Below, piece after piece: positions 48,437 through 59,629 of a DNA stretch of 64,000 nucleotides (its first letter is position 1; each line of letters starts with the position of its first letter). This stretch comes from Irpex lacteus (taxonomy: Eukaryota; Basidiomycota; Agaricomycetes; Polyporales; Irpicaceae). The notes under the pieces were generated by a model. It saw only the letters and a program-made list of their open reading frames with translations. It was not told where the DNA came from and did no database searches. Where the stretch lies: positions 682,001 through 746,000 of the forward strand of contig MQVO02000006.1 of assembly GCA_001986395.2 (NCBI GenBank), read 5' to 3'. The translations under genes and the position numbers were made by a program.

Positions 48437-49019
48437 TTGGGGTGTGCCTTCGTGGTAAGTATCTGTTTCTCTGGTAAACCTGTCATAGCTTATGTCTGTG
48501 AACTTGCCAGCTTCTGTGCAAAAGTGCGTTCTCCGCCAGCAACAAGCCACCCAGCAGCAGATACTTGCCAAGGGACAAACGTCAAGAACCGAATACTTCG
48601 GTTACTGGTGGACTTGAAATCTTCGTTCCTTTGCCCTCGGGATTTAGATGCTTGCACCACTACTCCTCGCTCTCGTTATCTTTTGTATAATTTATATGAA
48701 CACAATAATCGCTTTCAGGACACAAAGTGAATGGTGTATGCACTCGATCTGGTTTTGTTCATTCCTTCTTTGTCGCTCTCAAGCCTTTTGAGTCAGCGGG
48801 CGTCTGTCATCATTGCTGCCTGGTCGATTGCAGTGTCCCGCTGACGTCCACCGCCGGCAGGTGGCGTGTCCGCAGGGCATGATAATTATCCCACCTTTGT
48901 CTCTTAAACTTGAACTACAACCACCACCTCTCACAGATAACCACTAACATCCTCTATAATTCGCCATAGCCTCTCGACTTCTTCGTCTCACCCCTGCTGC
49001 TCGGTTCCTACCTCCAGCC
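48437..49019. other. Intergenic region, uS11m to ABHD gene
   Basis: The gap is 583 bp with no supported gene. It includes 3' UTR sequence of uS11m and the upstream region of the hydrolase gene. Confidence 0.55.
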
Positions 49020-50553
49020 ATGGCAGAAATTATCACAGATGCGATGCCCATACCCCTTCCCCCAGCGAAGGACATACCCTCCAACTTTGTATCGAGTGTC
49101 AAGAGCTGGTATGTGCCGTTCGTATAGGCTATCATGCATCTGTCTGATAGCCATCAACAGGTGGTCCGCGGGCGAGAAGGAGAGCGCAGCCGCCGAAGAG
49201 AGATTACTTCAGTGCGTCATTGCACGCTTCATTCATTCATCTACAATGCTGACTTCGACTCTAGCAAGCTGCCCTATTACCGCTCATCAGACTCCCCACC
49301 GCCGTCGACGAACGAGTACGGTGTTGTAGCTCACAGAACCAAGGTAGAGCTCAGCCAACCGAAACAATACCTCAATACCCTTACGATAGCTTCCACTGAA
49401 CCCTCCGATAACGCACCCCCGCCCGCAGTCATGTTGCATGGATACGGCGCAGGCCTCGGCTTCTTCTTCCAGAACTTCGCCGCACTCGGTGAATGGGCCG
49501 CAAGCCGGAAGAGCACAGTCTACGCCGTCGACTGGCTGGGCATGGGACGTTCTGCACGGGTGCCCTTCGTTGTCAAGTCCAAGCGCGATGACATCGACGG
49601 TCGTGTCAAGGAGGCAGAGTCGTTCTTTGTCGAGTCTCTAGAAGACTGGCGGCAGCGGATGGGGTTGGAGAAGATGACGCTTATTGGACATTCGTTGGGA
49701 GGGTATTTGAGCGTGGCGTACGCGTTGCGGTATCCTACTCGTGTCAGCAAGTTGATCCTGCTGAGCCCCGCTGGTATTCCGCGAGATCCGAATACGACTG
49801 TTCCGAGTCGAGAGGTCACAGACAGCCCGAACACCTCTAGTGCTGATCTGGCGGAGTCCGCGTCCAAGAAAAACGTTGATTCTTTGCGATCGGAGCAGAA
49901 GGAGGCAAAACAGAAGGAGAGTAGAACGAGGCGGCTGATTACCCACCTCTGGGAGGAGGGGTGGAGTCCATTCCAGCTCGTCCGCACGATGGGTGTGTGG
50001 GCTCCGATGATGGTAGGAAAGTATTCCAGCCGGCGATTCATTGGCTTGGGCATGGAAGACACCAATGCTATGCATGAGTACATCCTGAACATCACCTTGG
50101 CGAAAGGATCCGGAGAATACTGCATATGTGGGTATCCTCTTCCCTCGGAGAATACAGACATTCTGGTGTTAACATGCCCGTTTTGTAGCACACCTCTTGG
50201 CACCGGGAGCTCACGCCCGGAGACCTATGGTAGATCGCATCCACGACATCAAGGTTCCCGTCACATTTGTTTGTGAGTATGTTCACGTGTAATCGCTTGC
50301 AGCTGAACTAATTGCTTTCTCAGATGGCGACCAGGACTGGATGGACCCCGCGGGTGGCACAGCTTCGATAGAGAGGTTACGCCAGGCAGGGAATGGCAAG
50401 GGGCGGATGTACATCATTCCTCATGCCGGACACCACGGTACGTTTTATCTCTCTTATTCAGCCCGCCCATACTCACGTCGACCGATAGTATACCTCGACA
50501 ACCCCAAAGCCATGAACGACCTTCTTATTAAAGACTTGAACCGTGACTTTTAG
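49020..50553 (+). CDS. Alpha/beta hydrolase of the ABHD4/ABHD5 (CGI-58) / Ict1-Cld1 family
   Basis: Six exons (49020..49108, 49161..49211, 49265..50127, 50189..50272, 50324..50437, 50489..50553) encode 421 residues. Motifs: VMLHGYGAGLGFFFQNFAAL (oxyanion region), VYAVDWLGMGRSAR, the nucleophile elbow GHSLGGYLS, the acid-bearing VYGDQDWMDP, and HHVYLDNP with the catalytic His and the HX4D acyltransferase motif. The serine elbow is intact, which differs from animal ABHD5 (Asn) and fits the yeast enzymes Ict1/Cld1, a lysophosphatidic-acid acyltransferase and a mitochondrial cardiolipin deacylase. Substrate cannot be set from sequence. The N terminus is not a clear mitochondrial presequence. A Lys/Glu-rich insertion (about residues 275-310) is present. 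Confidence 0.9.
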
Positions 50554-51047
50554 AGTCTGCACTAGACAAGGCGATGGCAAGTACGGGGCGCTATCGCACC
50601 ATTCGTGGCTCTACCATAGAGGAGAGGTTCACATAGATTTCCATTGATTTACTCAGGACTTTCACGCACTCTTTCATTCTTGGATTTATATGTGTATCGA
50701 GCTAATCATACCCGGACGTGTAATTTACCTAATTCATTAAGTTTTCCAGCCAAGTGGGATACATACCTGGAATAACCATAGCGAGGAATGTACGTATATG
50801 TATGTCGGGCATGCGCAGGTGAGTGTCGTCATACGTCATGAAGCATACGTTGATCTTTTCTCTGGAGTGAAGAACGTGCCAATCGTCGTCACCGATGCGC
50901 CGTCGCCCGTACTCTTGCCCGATTTAGTAAACGCAATGCCTGTTTTGGCTAGGGACGATGCATCATAGCGACACCGTGCCCCACCCCTTCCTCTCGAAGG
51001 CCCTCCGCCACTCCGAGTATCGAGCGCGGTCCATTGCGCTCCCGGCG
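50554..51047. other. Intergenic region, ABHD gene to alcohol dehydrogenase
   Basis: Overlapping minus-strand ORFs (92-105 codons) exist but have no motif or splice support. I interpret the stretch as hydrolase 3' UTR and alcohol dehydrogenase promoter. Confidence 0.55.
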
Positions 51048-51054
51048 TATAAAA
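51048..51054 (+). promoter_or_regulatory. TATA box of the alcohol dehydrogenase gene
   Basis: TATAAAA lies 93 bp before the ATG at 51147, with a CCATTG (reverse CAATGG) about 17 bp further upstream. The position and sequence fit a strong, inducible promoter. Confidence 0.6.
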
Positions 51055-51146
51055 GGGAGGGAGAGGCGACATGGTCTCTTCATCCCCCGTTTTTCGCCCC
51101 TCCGCATCACGCCTTTCTTTTCTGAAAGCACCGACATCCTCGAGCC

Positions 51147-52416
51147 ATGGCAAAGAGAGAAATTCAATTCAAGGGATATGCCCTCACTGGCAAGCGCCTT
51201 TCCTTCAAACTCTCGCCGTTCGCACATCTAACACCGACGCCCGCCGTACGTAGATCCTGAGAAGCACTTTGACTTAAAGGTCACCACCTTCAAACCAAAG
51301 ACCTTCGGCCCCGACGACGTCGAAATCGCCATCACACACTGTGGTGTCTGCGGTTCTGACCTGCACACCCTCAAGCAGGGCTGGGGTGAGAGCCATCTCC
51401 CGCTCGTTGTTGGACATGAGATTGTTGGAAAGGCGGTGCGAGTTGGAGAGAATGTCAAGGATGTCAAGGTCGGTGACCGTGTCGGTGTTGGCGCGAAGAT
51501 TGGCAGCTGTATGCAGTGCAGACCGTGCAATGACGATTACGAGAACTACTGCCCGAAGGGCATTTCGACGTATGTAAGTGATATCGTCTCCTTGAGATCC
51601 GAGCAATCCTCCCCGAACTTACCTTGCAATATATGCAGAACAGCAAGTACTCTGACGGTGTCATCTCACAAGGAGGATACTCTACCGCCATTCGTGCACA
51701 GAAAGAATTCGTCTACCCTATCCCGGACGGCATCAAGTCCAGCCATGCCGCGTCCATGTTGTGCGGAGGACTTACTGTATTCTCGCCTCTCAAGACCAAC
51801 GGGTGCGGCCCCGGCAAGAAAGTTGGCGTCATTGGTATCGGAGGCCTTGGTCACTATGCCCTCCTGTTCGCGAAAGCGATGGGTGCAGAGGTGTATGCGT
51901 TTACCCACTCGCCTGGCAAGATGGAGGACGCCAAGAAGCTTGGTGCCGACCATGTTGTCGATACTAACAACGACGTACGTACCCTGGCCATATGTCATAC
52001 GTCTCTCCGGCAAGCCACTCAACGAATTAGAACAGAATTTTGCGGAAGAGCACGCCGGCACTCTCGACATCTTGATCTCGACTATGGATGCGACACCTGA
52101 GTTGCCCATCAAAGACTTCATCAAAATGCTCTACGTTCACGGCAAGCTTATCATCGTAGGCATCCCTGACATTGATCAACCTCTTCCGGAGCTGCACGCG
52201 TTCGACCTGGTGCCTAACGGGGCGTTCATCGGCGGTTCTGCCGTCGGATCCAAGAAGGAAGCTCTGGAGATGCTGAAGCTTGCTGCTGAGAAGGGAGTCA
52301 AGCCGTGGATTGAGGAGCTCCCCATGAAGGACGTTGGGAAGGCGCTCGAAGGGTTAGGAAAGAATAAGGTCAGGTACCGCTATGTGCTGACGCAAGATCT
52401 GGATACCGACCAGTAG
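51147..52416 (+). CDS. Zinc-dependent NADP alcohol dehydrogenase (ADH6/cinnamyl-alcohol dehydrogenase type)
   Basis: Four exons (51147..51189, 51254..51573, 51639..51974, 52036..52416) encode 359 residues. The first intron has a GC donor (GCAAGC) and a normal AG acceptor; no GT donor keeps the frame. Motifs: THCGVCGSDLHTLKQGWG with the catalytic-zinc Cys, VVGHEIVGKAVRVG (GHE), the structural-zinc cysteines in GSCMQCRPCNDDYENYC, and the Rossmann GIGGLGHYALLFAKAMGAEVYAFT. The protein family reduces aromatic and aliphatic aldehydes with NADPH. In wood-decay fungi such enzymes detoxify lignin-derived aldehydes, which is inference here. A Ser after the Tyr-type NADP position (THSPGK) supports NADP use. 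Confidence 0.93.
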
Positions 52417-52701
52417 GAAGATGGTGGTGAAAAAGAACTTTAAAACTTGCCTTTTCGAGTAATGATCGCATTGATGACTGTAATCATACTGTAAACACGT
52501 GGAGACGCGACTTAACCGACGCGTTCATCACCCTTATCTCCTAAACTCAAACCTTGGTCGCCAGTAGTAGCGTTCAATGTATTATCATTGATTCTACTTC
52601 GAGTGGTATTGTCACGAATCGACGGTGTCGGTTTAAGACTCACTCAGTCGGAACACACTCGAAAGCACCAATCAACGAAACTCGCCAGTTACAAGCTCAA
52701 G

Positions 52702-54783
52702 ATGGGCAAGGGGAAGCTCAAGAATGTGAAGAATGGCGGTAAAATGTACGACGACGACCCAGGGTGCAAATACCTTGTTATCGAGTGCCCCTGGCCATAT
52801 TGTCCAGTTATTTCAAGAAGGGACGACCGTTGGCGCAACCATGTTGGTGCATGGCTGTATTACGCGACCAACAAGACTTTCCAGCCTGACGAGCTCTTCT
52901 ACCTCGGCACGGTACGTCTATGTCTATTTGGGCATCATTTGCTGCGAGGGGGACTCAGAAGACGAGCGTACGTGACGACCCGGTGCCATTCTGTACTGAC
53001 TTGCTGTTTGTTAGAGAAACGAGGTGGTAGCGAGGTTCTCCAATAAAGTGGACGTCTCGTGTCTTCTGGGGGAACATGATTGGCGAAAGGTTACAAAAGA
53101 ATCAGTGGACAGGTCCTCATGGATTTTCGAATATGACTATGGGATGAAAGGGCACCCCGACGACCGTGAGTCCCCACCGCTAAGCGTCGCCGCAACACCC
53201 CCTTCCCCGCCTTCTTTGACTCTGACGTTGGAACGCATCGTAGATCAATGGATGAGCCATGCGTTGCAAGATTTCAGCAAGGACGTCCACTTGCAGAACA
53301 ATATGCTGCCCATCACGCAGCCGTACCCTCCACCTACGTGGGCTGACTGCAGGCGTAAGATGAGCTCCTGCAGGGATCTCGCGCTGCCTATGCCAAAAGA
53401 CAAGCCGAAGTCTGATAAGGAGGGTTCTGTGGCTTCGAGTGAGCCTATCTCTCCGGCGACAACAGTAAGTGGTGATTATATGTAAAAATGAACAAGGGAG
53501 AGGCTGACGTGGAGTAGGGATCAGCTCAGACTGCACAGCAGCCACAGCCTTCGTCTATATTCTCTGGTCTAGCCGATCATATACCTGAACGGCCACGGCC
53601 TGCACTTACGCCTCCCGATGGTCCACGTCCAGGTACTGTGGCTTTTCTTCCATGACGACTACGTATGTTGAACTTCGGTCCAATTAGGACAGCTATATAC
53701 GTCAAAACTCGACCCAGACGATGAGGGTATGTGCATGTGTGCTTCAACCACTAGAGAATCTGAGGATTTACGTGTGATGGTTGGTGTAGACGCAGCAGCG
53801 GCAAGGCTGCTCAAATCGGAGCCGAGGGACGAAAAGGTTCCGTTGGTGAAGCTCGAGGCTGGCTCAGGTACGTTACAATGCTCGCGATAGACTGGCAATT
53901 AATAGCTGACATGTAATGTGTGCATGCATGGTGAAATCCGAGCCAGCATACGACCCATCGCCGGAGGTTCAAGCTCAATATGAAGCCTGGAGGCGCGCTA
54001 GGGAGACACAGAGTGCCGGAGTGAAGCAGGAGCCGAACCACAGAGGTCTGCCTGTTGTCAAGCCCGAGCCCGGGAATGTGAAGAGTGAAATAGTCGGTAT
54101 GTCTATGCTCTTTCATATCGTTTCATGAAGAGCTGATATATGGCGGAAGCCGACGAACCCTCGGAAGAGTTGATGAGGCTGCACGCTGAATATGAGAGGA
54201 GACGTTCCGGTACCAGATATAGTGAAATGCCTGGAAGTGTAGAGAGTAAGTAATAAGAGCATCGGACTGGACTCGTGTTTACCGCTAACCTTGGGATATT
54301 AGATACTTCACGACAACGCGTTAAGCATGAGCAAGGGACCGAACCTAGGCTGAATCCTCATATTGACGGACCGAGAATAAAACCAGAGCAGCCAGGTATG
54401 TATTGATTTCGAAGGTATCCTTCACTTTTGACTAATGTGCTCCTGGGTATGTCGAATTACAGAGGTAAGAATCAAGGCTGAGCCCGCCGGTAAGTCAGAT
54501 TTTGGGGCGTCCAGTGTTCATACAATAACCTTCACCGCTTAGTTATTGAGAGGGCGACAGATCCTCGAAGGAGGGGTAGTTCGGGAGGTAAATGACTCGT
54601 ATTGCTTATTGTTCAAATCGCTCATCTCTCGTCGTAAGCCTCAGTAACAAGGGACCCGAGAACAGCGATCAAGCGAGAGGCTGACAGTACTAACCGTGAA
54701 GGTAATTTGTCGTTGTGTCCTGTTGTGCGTATTTATTTACTGACAATTTTTCAGAATCCAAGAAAAGATTCAAGACCGAATAA
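52702..54783 (+). CDS. Unrecognised protein with Cys/His N-terminal motif and an array of SUMO-consensus sites
   Basis: Thirteen exons (52702..52911, 53015..53165, 53244..53464, 53518..53632, 53688..53726, 53790..53867, 53947..54096, 54150..54245, 54303..54395, 54463..54489, 54543..54587, 54645..54701, 54755..54783) give 436 residues. The N-terminal 120 residues look folded, with a possible zinc site (C29-x4-C34-x12-H47) and GEHDWRKVTKESVDRSSWIFEYDYG. The rest is disordered. Residues about 250-436 hold ten psi-K-x-E motifs: LKSE, VKLE, VKQE, VKPE, VKSE, VKHE, IKPE, IKAE, IKRE and FKTE (the last three residues before the stop included). Exons 5 to 12 are all multiples of three with phase-1 borders. 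A basic end (KKRFK) may be nuclear targeting. The protein is probably nuclear and heavily SUMO-modified or SUMO-binding. I do not know its function. The border before exon 7 is the least certain. Confidence 0.75.
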
Positions 54784-54937
54784 ACAAGAGGGTCTACAAT
54801 TTATGAACTTGATATAACCATAACGCTAGATTCAATGTATGTCAATTACATGTCGCTTGCCTATCTATATTTTATACGACTGCGAGGTGGTAGTGTACTG
54901 GAAACGCTCGCTTTTGAGGAGATGACGCGACATCGAC

Positions 54938-56471
<1,534 letters not shown>

Positions 56472-56583
56472 TTCGCAGACGAGTAATGCAACTGGAAGCA
56501 CGAAATAACTTGCTAACTGAGTCACTAGCCCACGTCCGGTAGTGGTTCGTTTGATATACCTTCAAACTAAATCCGATTACTAT

Positions 56584-56674
56584 GGCAAGATGGCCGAGCG
56601 GTCTAAGGCGCTACGTTCAGGTTTGACTAGTTTCGTAGTCCGAAAGGGCGTGGGTTCGAATCCCACTCTTGTCA
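56584..56674 (+). tRNA. tRNA-Leu(CAG) with an 11-nt intron
   Basis: The acceptor stem GGCAAGA pairs with TCTTGTC. The D-arm reads TGGCCGAGCGGTCTAAGGC, as in Leu class II tRNAs. The anticodon stem CTACG/CGTAG encloses a loop with anticodon CAG, and an extra 11 bases follow position 37. A long variable arm and a T-arm GTGGGTTCGAATCCCAC complete it. T runs at 56684-56696 fit Pol III termination. Confidence 0.92.
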
Positions 56675-56911
56675 GTATTTAACTTTTTGCTTTTTTGTTT
56701 TGGAAATCTTCTCAGATAAGGACTTTGTAAACACTGCTTACTTGTCAATGCTGCTAGACACTACGTACACAACGCTGAGCGGTATAACTATCTGTGTAGC
56801 ATTAACTTGATCCCTACAACACAGCAGCACGGGCGACCCAATGTAGAGCAAGTAAATGTCTCTTCTCCATGAAAAAATCTGATAAAAATCTCGATACTGG
56901 AATCAGAAAAT

Positions 56912-56991
56912 AGACCAAGGCGTGGATCGAACACGCGACGACGCGATATTCCAGGTTGCAATCGCGCGCTCTACCACTGAGCTACATGGTC
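56912..56991 (-). tRNA. tRNA-Cys(GCA) with an 8-nt intron
   Basis: On the minus strand the acceptor stem GACCATG pairs with CTTGGTC (one T-T mismatch). The D-arm is GCTCAGTGGTAGAGC. The anticodon stem CGCGA/TCGCG encloses a 15-base stretch, read as a 7-base loop with anticodon GCA plus an 8-nt intron after position 37. The T-arm is GCGTGTTCGATCCACGC. A TTTT run follows on the minus strand. Confidence 0.9.
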
Positions 56992-57124
56992 ATACTAAAC
57001 GCCGAGGAATGGTAAGTCGAGATAGCTTAAGATGTCTTCTAAGTGGCAAAACACTCAAATATACATGGTCACACTCAGAAAACCCCATAGGCAATCGGTC
57101 AATCAAAACGCTACTACTGCCAGT

Positions 57125-58262
57125 TCACTTTGTAGCACCCTGTGTCAACAACTGTACCAAATCACGAGCACGTTGTTCCTTTGCTGTATCGGCGAAGGAG
57201 ACTTTCGACGCAGCTGTTGGCTTGTCTTCTGAACCATCCACTTGAGATGGCGGGTTTGCACCATCCGCGTCTGACTGGCCCGCTATTGCAGCTTGACACG
57301 ATTTAACGAGTGCCTATACAGCGTGATGGTAAAAGACCGTTAGCAATAGATTGGGTGGTATCTGAATTCACCTCTCGCGCCCCTCCTTGTACGCCGGACA
57401 AATACTGATTTACGAGAGGAACATAGTCATCGGGTATCTAAGCGGTAGGGATATTAGCATGTTTGGGAATCGTGAATGTTGTACCCAACGTACAGCTTCT
57501 TCAGATAGGACGTTGCGAATTAGCCAGTTTTGCCGAGCTTTGTTGAATTTCCAGGTCGAGGGGGTATCGACCTGCGCATAGGCATAGGATAGAGCTGCGC
57601 TCGGTTAGCATGCTTGTCCTTGTCATGTTCAGAATCTACGTACCTTTGTTAGCCTGTTCAGACAACGACTCGTCGGATGAAGGGTCTTTAAAGCCATGCT
57701 CCGAATGCTTTCGCCGTTTCTTCTTCTCCTTCTTCGGCTTGTCAGACTCCTCGAGAGGTTTGTCGTCTTTCTTCGACTTTTTATGTTTTTTGCCGCTTTC
57801 CTTGACGTCTACCGAGTTGGAATCCTCGTCTGGCTTTGCAGTGGTGCCCTCAGGGTCAGAGTGTTTCCTCTTTTTCTTCCTGTGGCTCTTCGTATCCTCC
57901 TCGGTCGCTTCAGTACCTGTGTGGTCGTTTGCAGTTTCATCCCGGAGCTTTCTCTTTTTCTTGTGCTTCTTAACGTCCTCTTCAGCCGCCTCGATTTCTG
58001 GCTCTTCATTTGTAGTCTCTTCGCGACGTTTGCTACGTTTCTTCGGCTTTTCCTGGTCAATATCTCCCAGACCCTTGTCACCCTCCTCTCCTTCGTCTTT
58101 CGCAGCCTTTTTCCGCCTCTTCTTCTCCTTCTTGTCCATAACATCTACTTCTGCTACCGCATCACTCGTGCTGACCTCCTTCCCCTTTCTTGATTTTTTC
58201 TTCACTAGCGTAGCATCGAGAGTAGTCCCTGAGCCCTCAGCCAGATCTGTCTTGACGACCAT
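57125..58262 (-). CDS. Lys-rich nuclear/nucleolar protein with WKF domain
   Basis: Four minus-strand exons (58262..57644, 57594..57494, 57437..57372, 57313..57125) give 324 residues. The first 200 residues are dominated by KK/KR/EE blocks (KKKSRK, KKEKKRRKKAAK, KKHKKKRKLR, SHRKKKRKHS), typical of nucleolar proteins. The WKF domain spans about residues 210-270: STWKFNKARQNWLIRNVLSEEAIPDDYVPLVNQYLSGVQGGARE, the pattern of the C7orf50-like family. Its role is not known well; human C7orf50 is nucleolar and linked to rRNA biogenesis. It is divergent from ARL1 over 233 bp. Confidence 0.85.
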
Positions 58263-58495
58263 GAGAGAAATGAAAACGGATGAGATTGTACAAAGCAAAC
58301 CGAGGATGCTCGGTACAGGCACGACTTCGGACTTGATCAAAATCTGAGATCTGTGTGCCACGGGGACGTGTCCCGCGTCAGCTTGCTCGCGAAACTGCTT
58401 ACTTGCCTCTTGTCCACACACCACCATCACCACCCCCTCCTCCGTCTCTCTTTCAACCTCTTTCGTTCGCTCGGTTTCTTCTGCGACATTACTCC

Positions 58496-59393
58496 ATGGG
58501 TCTCTCGTTTTCATCGTTATATAACTCGCTCTCTTCGCTCGTGCGCTGGAGTAAGGAGCAGGATGTTCGGATATTGATGCTCGGTCTCGACGCAGCGGGA
58601 AAGGTGCGTGGTTTTGTCACCAACCTCGGTTATCGTGATCGCTGACAGCTGTGTTATAGACAACGATACTGTACAGGCTACAGGTATGCAGACATTGTGT
58701 GTTATTTAAATAGCATACTCAGTGCTATGTTTAGATCGGAGAAGTTGTTTCCACCATTCCTAGTACGACGCGCTGTTTCCGTGGGTAAAGACAAGTCACT
58801 AACAAACTCCTTCCAGCCATCGGCTTCAATGTAGAAACAGTAGAGGTATGGGCACATTGCTCCGGAAACGAGGCATCTCTCACGCTGTTACTCTCTTACA
58901 GTACAAGAACATCAAATTCCAGGTATGGGATATCGGCGGTCAGTCAAGCATAAGGCACGTTCTCGCACCATCTCCCCAAGACCTTTTATGAACTAACCGG
59001 CTGACACGACAGACCATACTGGCGCTGCTACTTCCCGAACTCCTCAGCTATCATATATGTCATCGACTCGTCTGATCGGGATCGACTACCGACGTCTCGT
59101 ACCGAGCTGCTTACAATGCTGTCGGAAGAAGAGCTTGCAGGAGTACCGTTGCTCGTCTTTTGCAACAAGCAAGATGTGGAGGGTGCGTTGAAGCCGGAGG
59201 AGATCAGCGAGCAACTCGGGCTTGCAGGTGGGGAGAAGGGTCGTGATTGGAGTGTAAGAGGCAGTTGTGCGACGAAGGGCGAGGGTCTAGAAGAGGGTCT
59301 TGACTGGTACGTCGACATGCTAGAGGGTTCGTTCCTATTTCGAGTCCTTACTCACTATTTTGCAGGCTAGTGAATGCGATCCAAAAGAAGTGA
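58496..59393 (+). CDS. ARL1: ARF-like GTPase Arl1
   Basis: Seven exons (58496..58603, 58660..58683, 58735..58762, 58817..58845, 58902..58954, 59013..59306, 59366..59393) encode 187 residues. Gly2 (MGLSFSS) is the myristoylation site. GTPase motifs: GLDAAGKTT (P-loop), [35 protein letters not shown] (switches 1 and 2) and NKQDVEGAL (base specificity). Exon 5 ends at a GC donor (AAG|GCACGT) and no GT donor nearby keeps the frame. Arl1 recruits GRIP-domain golgins at the trans-Golgi. The region after NKQD (SVRGSCATKGEGLEEGLDW) is slightly longer than usual. Confidence 0.95.
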
Positions 59394-59629
59394 TGGCTCG
59401 ACTGCCTGACTCTCGGCTGGATCCACATTTCATATCTATCGCATTATACGTACTTCTTCGGGACATTACGCTAGTCACACATTTCGCTGTCTGTACATCA
59501 TCTAATTGCTTATTCGCATTCTCCCATAGCATAGCTATTCGTCCCAATAACTGGGTAAAACGTCCGTCTAATTATATATACAATCCAGGTAGATCACGCA
59601 CACGCCCAGCAAACAGAATATTAATATCC
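59394..59629. other. Convergent 3' region of ARL1 and CDT2
   Basis: The 236 bp lie between two stop codons and hold AT-rich 3' UTR-like sequence. Confidence 0.6.

Noticed and set aside
50836..51227. Overlapping minus-strand ORFs of 92-105 codons before the alcohol dehydrogenase
   Set aside because: They cover the TATA box and the 5' end of the dehydrogenase gene, and their translations show no family features.
53932..53946. VKSEP reading at the end of intron 6 in the SUMO-motif gene
   Set aside because: It fits the theme, but no AG acceptor lies before it and the frame upstream has a stop, so it was left in the intron. A cDNA could reverse this.
57610..58347. 245-codon plus-strand ORF rich in Phe and Ser
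   Set aside because: It is the exact antisense of the Lys/Glu-rich WKF-domain gene; Phe and Leu runs are what antisense of Lys and Glu codons gives.
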